A DNA stretch of 64,000 nt from an uncultured Alteromonadaceae bacterium (GCA_913056495.1 CAJXMO010000004.1:62001-126000), one strand, 5' to 3'; counted from the first letter of the stretch, positions 18,165 to 27,902 are shown. Notes: generated by a model not told the origin, from the letters alone. Made by a program: numbers and translations.

Positions 18165-20795
18165 TTAGTTATTTTTTGGTAAGGCTTTGCTAATTTTTTC
18201 AAATAAGTCTTTAGATAAACCTGGCAATTCCGCTAATTGTTGAAGCTCAATAATAATAATTTTCTGCCTTGATTCATCCAGTTTTTTATACTGAATTAGT
18301 GGCGTGATCATACGTGCGGCCACTTGTGGGTTAATACTATTAAGCTTTTTAATGACTTTAGCTAAATATTGATAACCACGACCAGACTTATGATGGAACT
18401 GAGCATAATTAAACATAGCAAACTGACCGATTAACGCTCGAACTCGGTTAGGGTTATTCCAGTTAAAATCAGAATGCTGCTGCAGTTCATCTAATTTATT
18501 CAGAACTTGCTCTGAATCCTGCTTGGCATAAGTTGCAAACCATTTATCCATCACCAGAGCGTCACCCTGCCATTTTTTATCAAAGTCCTGCATAATCTGC
18601 TCAAAACTTGATAAATCTTCTAACTTTGCGGCTGAGGCCATACTAGCAAGTGTATCTGTCATGTTACTTGCATTGTTATACTGACTAATGATCAGTTTGG
18701 TACTGTCGCTCACACCGGATTCAGCCAGTAATGCAAGGCAAGTATTTGCCAGTGCTCTTTGGGCAATTGCCTGCTGACTATATTCATATTCAGCTTGATA
18801 ATTCGCCTGATAAGTTGCTAACAAAGGTTGAGCCAGTTGCTTTGCAATCGCTTGGGTTAAAGATTTAGTGGCGCTGATAACCGCATCCACATCCACCTGC
18901 TCAAAATGCTCAACTACAGAGGCAAATGAAGGCACTTTTAATAATTCAGCCATCAAGGCTTTATCCAGACTCTTGTCACTCAAGAGCTGTTTCAGTAAAG
19001 TGAAAATCAATTCCGGATACTGATAATCTTCAGATTCAATATTGCGTTTTAAATGTTGGATATATAGGGTTTGTATTAATTCCCATTTTGTATATTCGCT
19101 CGATTCGGCTAATATCAGATTGGCAAGTTCATTGTCATCATACTGGAAGTCCAGTTTTACCGGCGCAGAAAAGTCTCTCAGATATGAACAGCTAGGTTGC
19201 TCATCGACAGTACAACTAAATACCTGTTCACCTTCTGTCAGATTAAGTACGTGCTCTGCTGAAGTTTTACCCTCAATACTGACTTCAAGTGGCTTACCCG
19301 CCTGACTATAAAATGCGACATTAACCGGTATATGTAATGGTTTTTTATCTGCCTGATCAGCCGTTTCTGGGGTTTGTTGTTTAACTTTAATCTCAAATTT
19401 TTTGGCTGCTTGATCATAAGCACTGTTAATTTTAACAACTGGCGTTCCACTTTGTGAGTACCATAATTTGAACTGAGTTAAATCAATTCCAGATGCATCC
19501 TGCATTGCACTGACAAAATCATCACAGGTTACAGCTTGCCCGTCATGACGCTCAAAATACAATTTCATACCTAGCTGAAATTTAGTTTCGCCCAATATGC
19601 TGTGCATCATTCTAATGACTTCAGCGCCTTTATCGTAAACTGTCACTGTATAAAAGTTATTCATTTCAATCACTGATTCCGGACGGATCGGATGTGACAT
19701 TGGTCCGGCATCTTCGGCGAACTGGTGCTCCCGCATAATTTTAACTTGCTGAATACGGTTTACAGCACGAGAGCCCAAGTCCATGCTAAACTCCTGATCT
19801 CGAAATACAGTTAACCCTTCTTTTAAACTGAGTTGAAACCAGTCACGACAAGTAACCCGGTTACCGGTCCAGTTATGAAAATATTCATGACCCACTATAG
19901 ATTCAATACTTAAATAATCTGAGTCTGTTGCACTTGCGCTATCAGCCAGCACACACTTAGAGTTAAAAACATTTAACCCTTTGTTTTCCATTGCGCCCAT
20001 ATTGAAGAAGTCGACAGCGACTATCATATAAATATCTAAGTCATACTCAAGTGAAAACCGGCTCTCGTCCCATGCCATCGCACTTTTTAATGAAGCCATC
20101 GCATGATCGGCCCGCGACAGATTACCTTTATCAACAAACAACTCTAACTGAACATTTTTACCAGATTGAGTCGTGAAACTATCTCTAAGTACATCAAAAT
20201 CGCCTGCAACTAACGCAAATAAATAACAAGGCTTTTTGTGTGGGTCTTCCCAGGTAACACGAGTCAGACCATTGCCTAATGAGCTCTCATCTACTTTATT
20301 GCCATTAGATAATAAATATGGGTACTGCTTGGTATCGGCTATGATATGAGTCGTAAATTTGCTGAGTACATCCGGTCTATCCTGAAAATAAGTGATTCTT
20401 CGAAACCCTTCGGCTTCACACTGAGTACAGTATGCGCCATCGGAAAGGTACAAGCCCTCCAAAGAGGTATTGTTTGCCGGATCAATCTGACTCACTATTT
20501 CCAGCTCAAATGTCTCCAGATGTGGATTGAGCGTAAGCTCTTCGTCCGATAGCTCATAATCGGATTCAGCTAATAAGTCCTGATTCACCCTAACCGAAAT
20601 CAGTTTCTGCTGCTCACCATTAAGAATAAGGGGTAACTGATGTTCACCATTTTTATAATATTCAACTCTGGCTGTCACTTGTGTGAATTCAGCCTTCAAT
20701 TCAAAAGTTAGTTCAGTATTGTTCACCAAATAAGGCGGACTTTGATAATCTTTTAAATAACGGGCATTAGGTGGAGTTACAATTTCATTTTTCAT
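18165..20795 (-). CDS. pepN: Aminopeptidase N (M1 family)
   Basis: An 876-residue zinc aminopeptidase (E. coli 870) that removes N-terminal residues from peptides in the cytoplasm, downstream of ATP-dependent proteases. The exopeptidase motif is Gly267-Ala-Met-Glu-Asn271. The zinc site is His303-Glu304-x-x-His307 with the third ligand Glu326 in SLKEGLTVF. The C-terminal half is the helical DUF3458-type domain of PepN. AGAGAG lies 8-13 bases before the ATG. The gene is on the same strand as the sodium symporter upstream of it; the 58-base gap allows read-through. Confidence 0.96.
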   Translation of the reverse strand: MKNEIVTPPNARYLKDYQSPPYLVNNTELTFELKAEFTQVTARVEYYKNGEHQLPLILNGEQQKLISVRVNQDLLAESDYELSDEELTLNPHLETFELEIVSQIDPANNTSLEGLYLSDGAYCTQCEAEGFRRITYFQDRPDVLSKFTTHIIADTKQYPYLLSNGNKVDESSLGNGLTRVTWEDPHKKPCYLFALVAGDFDVLRDSFTTQSGKNVQLELFVDKGNLSRADHAMASLKSAMAWDESRFSLEYDLDIYMIVAVDFFNMGAMENKGLNVFNSKCVLADSASATDSDYLSIESIVGHEYFHNWTGNRVTCRDWFQLSLKEGLTVFRDQEFSMDLGSRAVNRIQQVKIMREHQFAEDAGPMSHPIRPESVIEMNNFYTVTVYDKGAEVIRMMHSILGETKFQLGMKLYFERHDGQAVTCDDFVSAMQDASGIDLTQFKLWYSQSGTPVVKINSAYDQAAKKFEIKVKQQTPETADQADKKPLHIPVNVAFYSQAGKPLEVSIEGKTSAEHVLNLTEGEQVFSCTVDEQPSCSYLRDFSAPVKLDFQYDDNELANLILAESSEYTKWELIQTLYIQHLKRNIESEDYQYPELIFTLLKQLLSDKSLDKALMAELLKVPSFASVVEHFEQVDVDAVISATKSLTQAIAKQLAQPLLATYQANYQAEYEYSQQAIAQRALANTCLALLAESGVSDSTKLIISQYNNASNMTDTLASMASAAKLEDLSSFEQIMQDFDKKWQGDALVMDKWFATYAKQDSEQVLNKLDELQQHSDFNWNNPNRVRALIGQFAMFNYAQFHHKSGRGYQYLAKVIKKLNSINPQVAARMITPLIQYKKLDESRQKIIIIELQQLAELPGLSKDLFEKISKALPKNN

Positions 20796-20853
20796 TTTTT
20801 ATCTCTCTGAATTCGCGCCATATTCAACCATTTAAATTTTTAGTCTGCTTCTA

Positions 20854-22227
20854 TTAAAATTTGAATATGCCGGTTAAATATAAAAATACGATAAATACAA
20901 TCAGTGGCGTCACATATTTTAGCAATACGACACAAGTTGAGAAGGTCGCAGATGATAATTTTAACTCATCGGCTAAATCTTCCTGCTTAACAACCCAGCC
21001 GACAAAGATGGCAATCAATAAACCGCCCAGCGGTAATAATACATTTGAAGTTAGCGTATCCAGTACACCAAAAAAATTAGTATCAACTGAAAATACATTA
21101 ACTGTTGCCCAGTCTGCACCGGTAAAACTGAATATGGTTAATAAACTTAACAGCCATAAGCCGGCACCTGAAAAAGCGGCTGCGGCAACCCGACTAAAGC
21201 CCTTTTTCTCAATCAACCAGGCAACACTAGACTCAATTAGGGCAATCGCAGAAGTAAATGCTGCAAATACCAGCATTACAAAAAACACGGTTCCGATAAA
21301 TTGTCCACCTGGCATTTGCCCAAATGCAAGTGGTAAGGTTTCAAAAATCAGTCCCGGACCGGCACTCGGCTCCAGGCCATTACCAAATACAATCGGAAAT
21401 ATCGCCAAACCTGCCAGTAATGCAACCATAGTATCCGCTATTGCAATCCAGATGGAGGTTTTGACAATAGAGGTATTGTCCGGCAAATAAGCGCCGTACA
21501 TGATCATTACACCAGAGGCTAGACTCAGTGTAAAAAATGAGTGGCCCAAAGCTTCCAAAACAGAGTGAATTGTTAGTTTGCTAAAATCCGGCGCAAACAT
21601 AAAACTAACAGCTTGAGAAAAATCACCATAACTTGCTGAATAGCCAGCTATCACCAGCAACAAAACAAACATAGCTGGCATCATGTATCGAACGCATTTT
21701 TCGAGCCCGTCCTGCAATCCTTTTGCAACCACTGCTGCGGTGATAATCAGCATAAAGCTTGTCCAGCCAATTAAACTCGCGGGTGAGCTGATAAGTTGAT
21801 TAAAAGAGAGTTTAATTTGTTCAGCGCTTGCCTGCTCAAACTGACCGCCTGCGGTTTCCAATATATAAGCGCATGCCCAACCGGCTATTACAGCATAAAA
21901 AGACAATATAAGATAACCTGCCACAACCCCCATAGCACCGGCGAACTTCCATGCTTTTGAAGCAGAGTATCGTTTGGCCACTTCTGCGACTGCCCGCATC
22001 GGGCTCAAACGCCCTGATTTACCCAAATACACTTCTGCAATCATCACAGGAATACCAACAATGGCGATGCAAAATAAATAAACTAAAACAAATGCGCCAC
22101 CGCCATTCTCGCCCATTATATAAGGGAATTTCCAGATATTGCCCAAGCCAACGGCAGCCCCGGTTGCCGCCAGTATATAGGCAAAACGATTTGACCATTG
22201 CGCATGTGTTTTATTGATCTCTGACAT
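20854..22227 (-). CDS. Sodium-dependent transporter, NSS (SNF) family
   Basis: A 457-residue inner-membrane protein of the neurotransmitter:sodium symporter family. The N-terminus WSNRFAYILAATGAAVGLGNIWKFPYIMGENGGGAFVLVYL is the first helix with the Na+-binding unwound region (AVGLGNIWKFPY). Later helices carry SFFTLSLASGVMIMYGAYL and FTSAIALIESSVAWLIEK. Eleven or twelve helices can be counted. Bacterial members usually import amino acids such as tryptophan, leucine or alanine; the substrate cannot be told here. The frame begins at a TTG (22239), but the ATG at 22227, six bases after GGGA, is the better start. Confidence 0.88.
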   Translation of the reverse strand: MSEINKTHAQWSNRFAYILAATGAAVGLGNIWKFPYIMGENGGGAFVLVYLFCIAIVGIPVMIAEVYLGKSGRLSPMRAVAEVAKRYSASKAWKFAGAMGVVAGYLILSFYAVIAGWACAYILETAGGQFEQASAEQIKLSFNQLISSPASLIGWTSFMLIITAAVVAKGLQDGLEKCVRYMMPAMFVLLLVIAGYSASYGDFSQAVSFMFAPDFSKLTIHSVLEALGHSFFTLSLASGVMIMYGAYLPDNTSIVKTSIWIAIADTMVALLAGLAIFPIVFGNGLEPSAGPGLIFETLPLAFGQMPGGQFIGTVFFVMLVFAAFTSAIALIESSVAWLIEKKGFSRVAAAAFSGAGLWLLSLLTIFSFTGADWATVNVFSVDTNFFGVLDTLTSNVLLPLGGLLIAIFVGWVVKQEDLADELKLSSATFSTCVVLLKYVTPLIVFIVFLYLTGIFKF

Positions 22228-22355
22228 AGTGTGTCCCAAGCTTGAAGTGTACCCAGTAAGTTATTCTTGTTTTTTGGATAGTTGAATTGATTAATTATTA
22301 TTATGGTAAGTGTAGACTAAATTTTTGTTTGTTATCTTGTCTTGTGTGTGAAAAC

Positions 22356-22386
22356 AAAAAACCCCGGAACAGAGTTCCGGGGTTTA
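22356..22386 (-). terminator. Terminator after prc
   Basis: On the minus strand, AACCCCGGAAC and GTTCCGGGGTT form a strong GC-rich stem, followed by TTTTGTTTTC, starting a few bases after the prc stop. Confidence 0.92.
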
Positions 22387-22389
22387 CGA

Positions 22390-24447
22390 TTAGTGTTTGG
22401 CTAATTTGTCGAGTTTTGGATTGAGCTCAACATAGTCCAGTAAAATATTTGCCGCTTCATTCAGATAGATATCATAATCGTTAATATCATCCGGAATGTC
22501 ATCGACTGACTCTACTTTTTCTTTACCCATACGAACCAGTCGTTCATTAGCTCGTTTGAGGCGTTCTGCTTTCGCTTCCTCTTTCTCTTTCAATCGCTGT
22601 GATTCTTTCAAAGACTCAAATTTTTTGTCTTTATTTTTATTGTATTCTTCAATATCTTCAAAAATATAGGCAAATTCAGCATCCTGCTTAATACGATCTG
22701 CATGCTTTTTATCCAATACTTGGATTTGCTCTGAATTAATCGCTTCGACAGCTGAGAACTCAGCACTGGGTATCTTATCCCATGGCAAAGCGTTGTCTTC
22801 TTTGCTTTCACCCCAGTCTGCCGGATCAATAGCTGACGGGAATTTAATGTCCGGCTCAACACCCTTGTTTTGGGTTGACCCACCATTTATCCGGTAAAAT
22901 TTAGCAAAAGTATACTGAATGTGGCCAAGTGGCTTATCCAGAATATCAAAACGTCGCTCCAGCGATCTGTGTTGCTGCACCGTCCCTTTGCCGAAGGTAT
23001 GTTCACCTACGACCAATCCACGACCATAATCCTGAATTGCAGCAGAAAAAATTTCAGATGCGGAGGCGCTGTATCTGTCCACCATAACGACTAACGGCCC
23101 ATCATAAAATACACGCGGGTCTCTGTCTTTTTGCACATCGACCCGGTTCCCGACACTTCGGACCTGTACAACTGGACCTTGCTCGATAAATAAGCCAGTT
23201 AAATTAATCGATTCCGGTAGTGAACCGCCGCCATTACCGCGTAAATCAATAATGATGCCTTCGACTTTTTCAGCTTTCAATGATTTCAGTTCTTTCACTA
23301 CGTCCCGGGTTATGCCGGAGTAAAAGCTTGGAATTTCTATCACACCCACTTTGCGATTTTTATAGACACCCTCATCTGGCGTGTACACTTTTGAGCTGGC
23401 AGCTCTGTCTTCTAATTTAATTTTATCTCGGATTATAGAGACAACCACAGGCTTATTGTCGGCTGAATCGCCCTTTAATAATTGCAGACGCACTTTGGTG
23501 CCTTTTGGCCCTTTTATTAGGTCAACAACATCATCTAAACGCCAGCCAATGACATCTACAACGTCCTCATCGCCTTGGGCAACGCCGATTATTTTATCTT
23601 CTGGTTTAATTTGCTGAGATTTATCAGCCGGACCGCCTGCAACTAAACTTTTAATGACCGTATAATCGTCTTCTGCAAATAAAACAGCTCCTATACCTTC
23701 TAGAGACAGATTCATTTCCATTGCAAACCTGTCAGCACGACGTGGCGACAAATAACTGGTATGAGCTTCGATGCTGCGCGCAAATGCATTCATTACAGCC
23801 TGAAATACATCTTCACTTTGTGACTGAGTCAGCCGTTTAATAGCGGTATTGTAGCGTTTACTTAAACGGTCAACCACATCCGGCCATTCTTTACCGGTTA
23901 ACTTTAAATTAAGCGCATCATACTTAACTCTTGCTCTCCAGTATTGCTGCAACTCTTGATCTGATTTAGCCCAATCAGCATCTTCTCTGTCATAATAATA
24001 AAAATCGTCCTGGGTGAAATCCATTGGTTTTTTTTCATCTAGCAGAGATAAAGCAAACTGATACATAGCTTTACGTCGGTTCAGATTTCTGTGGTACATG
24101 TCATAAACAAATGATAAATCACCACGATAAAAGGCTTCATCAAACTTATTTTTGTTGACTGACATAGCCTCAATATCAGAGGCCAGGAAGAATTGCTTAT
24201 TGTAATCAAGTTGATCTATATAACGATCAAATACCTTTTGAGAAAAGGTATCATCCATCTGAAAGCGTTTGTAATGCTCTCGCGTGAATAAATTGTATAT
24301 ACGTTTGCTCGCTAACGAATGCTGGCTTTCTTGAGTCAGATTAGGAAGTGTGACAGGCTCTTCATTGGCAACTACAGCAAAAGTAGAATTACAAAATAGA
24401 ATGGCTGACGACAGCAGTAAACTGCGGATCGGCATTTTCATAGACAT
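22390..24447 (-). CDS. prc: Tail-specific periplasmic protease Prc (Tsp)
   Basis: A 685-residue S41 peptidase (E. coli 682) that cleaves proteins with hydrophobic C-termini, including lipoprotein-regulated peptidoglycan hydrolases and FtsI. It has a signal peptide (about 1-24), a helical N-domain, a PDZ domain (about 240-325, with LSLEGIGAVL), and the Ser-Lys dyad: Ser462 in YSASASEIF and Lys487 in TFGKGTVQ, spaced 25 residues apart as in E. coli. DLRGNGGGSLPESI contributes the oxyanion region. AGGAGTG six bases before the ATG is a strong Shine-Dalgarno. It lies downstream of proQ, the same order as in enteric bacteria. Confidence 0.96.
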   Translation of the reverse strand: MSMKMPIRSLLLSSAILFCNSTFAVVANEEPVTLPNLTQESQHSLASKRIYNLFTREHYKRFQMDDTFSQKVFDRYIDQLDYNKQFFLASDIEAMSVNKNKFDEAFYRGDLSFVYDMYHRNLNRRKAMYQFALSLLDEKKPMDFTQDDFYYYDREDADWAKSDQELQQYWRARVKYDALNLKLTGKEWPDVVDRLSKRYNTAIKRLTQSQSEDVFQAVMNAFARSIEAHTSYLSPRRADRFAMEMNLSLEGIGAVLFAEDDYTVIKSLVAGGPADKSQQIKPEDKIIGVAQGDEDVVDVIGWRLDDVVDLIKGPKGTKVRLQLLKGDSADNKPVVVSIIRDKIKLEDRAASSKVYTPDEGVYKNRKVGVIEIPSFYSGITRDVVKELKSLKAEKVEGIIIDLRGNGGGSLPESINLTGLFIEQGPVVQVRSVGNRVDVQKDRDPRVFYDGPLVVMVDRYSASASEIFSAAIQDYGRGLVVGEHTFGKGTVQQHRSLERRFDILDKPLGHIQYTFAKFYRINGGSTQNKGVEPDIKFPSAIDPADWGESKEDNALPWDKIPSAEFSAVEAINSEQIQVLDKKHADRIKQDAEFAYIFEDIEEYNKNKDKKFESLKESQRLKEKEEAKAERLKRANERLVRMGKEKVESVDDIPDDINDYDIYLNEAANILLDYVELNPKLDKLAKH

Positions 24448-24538
24448 CTAGATCACTCCTAAATATTCAAGATAAAGCACTAAGCGTTATACGAACTCTG
24501 ATAAAAAAAAGATCTGACAGGCCTATTACTTTAATAAG

Positions 24539-24579
24539 GCGTTTATTCTTTGAAACAAGACCTTGTAACGAATAAACGC
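24539..24579. repeat. Inverted repeat between proQ and prc
   Basis: GCGTTTATTC (24539-24548) and GAATAAACGC (24570-24579) are perfect 10-base arms around 21 bases that contain a smaller ACAAG/CTTGT stem. It lies 12 bases after the proQ stop in the proQ-prc message. There is no T-tract, so it could be an RNA-stabilising hairpin or a weak Rho-assisted terminator. Confidence 0.55.
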
Positions 24580-24591
24580 AAATATTAAACA

Positions 24592-25281
24592 TTAGATAAT
24601 ATGTTTTTTCTCGGTTTTCACTGTCATACCGGAAGCCGTTTCAACAACCACATCTTCACCGTTAATTTCTTTGAGTGTGCAGCTTAACGGAGAGTTCCCT
24701 AACAATACATTCACTTTCATGCCAACCGTTAATGGGATTGAAGGATCACGTTTTTCTACTTTAGCGGCCGGTTTAGCAGTTCCAGGTTTACGCGCAGCTT
24801 TACTGGAGCCCGGTTTAATATTTTTTCTCGGTGCTTTTTTAGCGGCTGGCTTTTTAGGATCTGCATTTTTACGTTGTTGTTTACGCTTTTCAGCGACTTT
24901 CTGTTTACTTTCAGCAAGCGAATTTGCGGCATGTTCGGCATGCTCTGCTTCAATGGTGCCAGCTTCATTACCATCAATATCAACTCGCTTTGCGCCTTCT
25001 TTAACACTCGCAAGATAGCGCCAGCTTGAGGTATATTTTCTCAGCGCTGATCGTAAAACCGTTCTTGATAACTTATCATCACCGTCAATTCGTTCAGCTA
25101 TATCCTGAAAAATGCCAACTTTTAATGGTTTAGCATCCCCTTTAACTGAAAAACAGTTAGGAAATAATTCTGCTAAATAAGCGATTACTTCTTGTGGTGC
25201 TTTTAGTTTTTGAGATTCTGTCTCTTGTGTTTGTTCAACAGTTGTCACTGCGTTTTCATTCTCTGGGTTTGTTTGTTGCAT
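24592..25281 (-). CDS. proQ: RNA chaperone ProQ
   Basis: A 229-residue FinO-domain RNA-binding protein (E. coli 232). Residues about 28-115 are the ProQ/FinO domain: EVIAYLAELFPNCFSVKGDAKPLKVGIFQDIAERI, LRSALRKYTSSWRYL. A Lys/Ala/Pro-rich linker (about 120-178) follows, then a C-terminal Tudor-like domain (IPLTVGMKVNVLLGNSPLSCTLKEINGEDVVVE). ProQ binds structured sRNAs and mRNA 3' ends. The Shine-Dalgarno (GGTG) is weak. It precedes prc, as in E. coli, and follows an unrecognised 89-codon frame by 26 bases. Confidence 0.93.
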   Translation of the reverse strand: MQQTNPENENAVTTVEQTQETESQKLKAPQEVIAYLAELFPNCFSVKGDAKPLKVGIFQDIAERIDGDDKLSRTVLRSALRKYTSSWRYLASVKEGAKRVDIDGNEAGTIEAEHAEHAANSLAESKQKVAEKRKQQRKNADPKKPAAKKAPRKNIKPGSSKAARKPGTAKPAAKVEKRDPSIPLTVGMKVNVLLGNSPLSCTLKEINGEDVVVETASGMTVKTEKKHII

Positions 25282-25307
25282 TATATTGTTTCACCATTAA
25301 ATCACGT

Positions 25308-25577
25308 TTATTTCTGGGCTTGTAAAAAGGTTTCCACCCAGACCATGATTTCACTTTCATCTTCAAACTCGGACAAGTATTCATCGGCTGCTAACGCATC
25401 CCATACTTGATCGAGTAAACCTTCCAACTGCTCTGTTTCAATATCATCGTCAGCCAACTGATAAACGGTATGAATGACTTGATTATAATTGTCAGCAGCA
25501 ATTTCACTATTTTCATGCCAGTCGGCTAAATCTTCGGCGCCGACTAGATAGTGGTGCACTGAGACCAATTCTTTCAA
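25308..25577 (-). CDS. Hypothetical acidic protein upstream of proQ
   Basis: An 89-residue protein that I do not recognise. It is strongly acidic (many Asp and Glu, few Lys) and appears all-helical: ADNYNQVIHTVYQLADDDIETEQLEGLLDQVWDALAADEYLSEFEDESEIMVWVETFLQ. There is no signal peptide, cysteine pair or membrane segment. The start is a TTG at 25577 with GGTG five bases upstream; a GTG seven codons on is an alternative. It ends 26 bases before proQ on the same strand, so the two may be co-transcribed. The composition and helix periodicity argue for a real gene, but no function can be named. Confidence 0.6.
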   Translation of the reverse strand: MKELVSVHHYLVGAEDLADWHENSEIAADNYNQVIHTVYQLADDDIETEQLEGLLDQVWDALAADEYLSEFEDESEIMVWVETFLQAQK

Positions 25578-25710
25578 AATAACACCATTTGCATTATTAA
25601 CATGCCGCTAAATCTGTGACTCACTCGAAATGCCGTGGATCATACACGGAAACACCGACAAGTTTAATGTTTTATATCGCCAACAGCATTATTTGGCTTA
25701 AAGCCCGACT

Positions 25711-26433
25711 TTACCAGCCCATAACATTTTTTACAAAAGGAATTGTTAAGCGCCTTTTTTCAGTTAAAGACTCTTTATCTAACCTTTCCAAACATTTCAA
25801 TATACTGGCATTATCCTGCTGACAGCGTAAAACAATGTAACTAGCCAGTTCATCACTCATAGGAATGCCCCGGGCTTCACTTCTCAGTTGAAGCATGGCT
25901 TGGCGCTGTTCCTCTGTTAATGGCTTAAGCAGCCAAATTTCTCCCCAGTTCAACCGGGATACCAAATCAGGTAATTCAAACCCCACATCAGCGGCCGGCA
26001 CTTTGGCACTGAATAAGAGTTTGCATCCCTGTTCAAGGCAGCGATTTATAAGATCAAACAGACTTTTCTGCCAACTAAAGTCTGATACAAATAAATCGAC
26101 ATCATCAATCACCAAAAGATCATTCACTTCTAAGCCTAGTGTAAATTCCTGTGGTAATTGGATCAGCTGATCCGCTGGCAAATATTGGGCGGTTTTCCCC
26201 AAAGTGCCCGCGTAATGACAAAGTGCTTGAAGTAAATGAGACTTTCCACTACCGGTCAAACCATGGAGATACAATAACTGGCGGCTGTACTGCTCAGATT
26301 CTAGCGTCAAAAACTGTTTTAAATTCTCAACTAAAAGCTGATTTTCCGCCGGATAAAAAAATTCAAAACTGGCTTCCGGTTCAAATGCAAAGTCAATTGT
26401 TAACTGCTGCTTCAATGGTTTTAACCCTTCCAT
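25711..26433 (-). CDS. hda: DnaA regulatory inactivator Hda
   Basis: A 240-residue AAA+ protein homologous to DnaA domain III. With the DNA-loaded beta clamp it stimulates ATP hydrolysis by DnaA, preventing re-initiation. The clamp-binding motif is near the N-terminus (QLTIDF, residues about 10-15). Then come Walker A GLTGSGKSHLL, Walker B LLVIDDVD, and the arginine-finger region DLVSRLNWGEIW. The ATG at 26433 lies inside the end of the upstream DUF2066 gene (13-base overlap), so translation is probably coupled. In E. coli hda lies near purMN; here purMN is divergent on the other side of the DUF2066 gene. Confidence 0.94.
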   Translation of the reverse strand: MEGLKPLKQQLTIDFAFEPEASFEFFYPAENQLLVENLKQFLTLESEQYSRQLLYLHGLTGSGKSHLLQALCHYAGTLGKTAQYLPADQLIQLPQEFTLGLEVNDLLVIDDVDLFVSDFSWQKSLFDLINRCLEQGCKLLFSAKVPAADVGFELPDLVSRLNWGEIWLLKPLTEEQRQAMLQLRSEARGIPMSDELASYIVLRCQQDNASILKCLERLDKESLTEKRRLTIPFVKNVMGW

Positions 26434-27506
26434 CGATAGAGGTTTTCTTTTATTGGTTTTTCTTGAGAAAACTTATGTTTTACTTTTTCTATTCTATTAT
26501 CAAAAGCCAGAGCATCATAGACATCAACGGCTTCTCCCAGTAATTTAAGCTGGTAGCCAACTCCCGCTGTGTCTAACTGATGAATTTTTACACTCTCAAC
26601 TGCTGAAATACTGGCTAAAAAATTCTGTATCAATAAAGCTTCTGCTGCATTATGAATGTTTTCAACCGTCAACAAAAGACTTTGTGTGCTGAACTGAGTT
26701 GCTTTAATTGCATATTTTTGTGCAAGCGCGTCGGCAATTCGATCGACTATTTTTAATTTAAGTTCGGCCAAATTCTCCGAGCTTAACGTAAAGGTATTAC
26801 TTTGCATCCCTTCTATCAAGCTCACTTCAGCAAACCAGGCCTGACTAGTTACAGAATCTTGCGAATAAGGTTTGAATACTTTTCCGACAACAATAGCTTC
26901 AGCATCGTACCTTTGACTCGCTTGCGTCACTGGCTCTTCAAACCGCCCCCAAATATCCGTAATTGAAATTTGCATCAGATCGTCAAAATCGACAAGAGGA
27001 ATCAAAGACGCAAGTCCACGCACCTGACTTTGTGCTAATACACTTTCTGTGAATTGGATATCTGCATCTGAAATAATTTTTCGTTTATTATCTTCTTCGA
27101 TGGCGAGCCACCAGACAAGTTGAGGTCGACGAGCTCCCCAAATAGTTTCCCCAACCGACTTAATTAAACCGTTTATCGCCTTTTCATTAAACTGGGCTTT
27201 AAGCAACAACTGGCCCCCCTGATGCTCAAATTGATACTGGCTCAGGTATTTGGTTGGCTGGGAAATAGCTTGTTTTATTTCAGGTTTATCTATGATGTCT
27301 GATTGTCCGCTGACCCGAATAAAAATTGTCTCTATCGCTTTTTTATATGCAAGCTGTCGTTGCTGAAAATTCTGAGCCTCTACTTCTACTTGAGCCGTAT
27401 ATAAATTTTGCATTTCGATTGCGTTAACACAGGTTACACTCAAAGCAAAGCATATCAGTAACAAACAAAGCTTGCCGGCTAACTTAAGCGTCTTAATAAA
27501 CATCAT
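26421..27506 (-). CDS. DUF2066 family exported protein
   Basis: About 361 residues. After a signal-type N-terminus (LKLAGKLCLLLICFALSVTCVNA) comes a domain with LYTAQVEVEAQNFQQRQLAYKKAIETIFIRVSG, the signature of DUF2066 proteins found between purM and hda in Vibrio, Shewanella and relatives. The rest looks like a periplasmic alpha/beta protein; no enzyme motif is visible. The frame extends upstream to 27608, but starting there would bury the signal peptide under 34 hydrophilic residues. The double ATG at 27506/27503, after GGTTAGG, places the signal peptide at the N-terminus. Its last 13 bases overlap hda. Function unknown. Confidence 0.85.
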   Translation of the reverse strand: MMFIKTLKLAGKLCLLLICFALSVTCVNAIEMQNLYTAQVEVEAQNFQQRQLAYKKAIETIFIRVSGQSDIIDKPEIKQAISQPTKYLSQYQFEHQGGQLLLKAQFNEKAINGLIKSVGETIWGARRPQLVWWLAIEEDNKRKIISDADIQFTESVLAQSQVRGLASLIPLVDFDDLMQISITDIWGRFEEPVTQASQRYDAEAIVVGKVFKPYSQDSVTSQAWFAEVSLIEGMQSNTFTLSSENLAELKLKIVDRIADALAQKYAIKATQFSTQSLLLTVENIHNAAEALLIQNFLASISAVESVKIHQLDTAGVGYQLKLLGEAVDVYDALAFDNRIEKVKHKFSQEKPIKENLYRWKG

Positions 27507-27902
27507 CCTAACCAAACTCTTCTTCCGGGCACCATATAATAAATCAATCATAATGTATTTGCAGGTCAAAAACGACGAGCTTTTTATTATCTGTATAAAA
27601 GCGCTCAAATATCGTGCAAATGTCTCTGCCTGAAGCGCTTTTATAACAAATATCCTGCAAAAGCTTTTTATTCCGATTTTATAATTGGTACAATATGGGG
27701 ATATTCAATATGTGACTAATTGATTCATGTTATGCGGATTATTTCCACACTAGATGAATGATTTTGTGAGCATATATACATAAATTGATTAACAGTTGAA
27801 TTTGAGTCAACAGGCAATCAGTTTAGCAAACAGCATCAAATTCGCATTTGAATCGAGTTTGATTATAATTATTCGATATTTGATTTATTTATAGGAACCA
27901 CC
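27507..27902. other. Divergent promoter region, DUF2066-hda / purM
   Basis: About 400 bases with no supported gene. The part next to purM is AT-rich and holds a good sigma-70 promoter for purM (27841-27869). The part next to the DUF2066 gene (27507-27608) is in frame with it but is better read as leader. I looked for a PurR-type ACGCAAACGTTTGCGT operator and did not find one. Confidence 0.6.
27841..27869 (+). promoter_or_regulatory. Sigma-70 promoter for purM-purN
   Basis: TTCGCA (-35) and a perfect TATAAT (-10) are separated by 17 bases. The -10 box ends 33 bases before the purM start, leaving room for the Shine-Dalgarno AGGAA. Confidence 0.55.

Noticed and set aside
20861..21490. 209-codon frame opposite the sodium symporter gene
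   Set aside because: It mirrors the codons of a hydrophobic membrane protein, has no Shine-Dalgarno signal and resembles no family.
24671..25018. 115-codon frame opposite proQ
   Set aside because: It comes from the Lys/Ala/Pro-rich linker of proQ read on the other strand; ProQ itself has both expected domains.
27609..27902. PurR operator upstream of purM
   Set aside because: No sequence close to ACGCAAACGTTTGCGT was found by eye.
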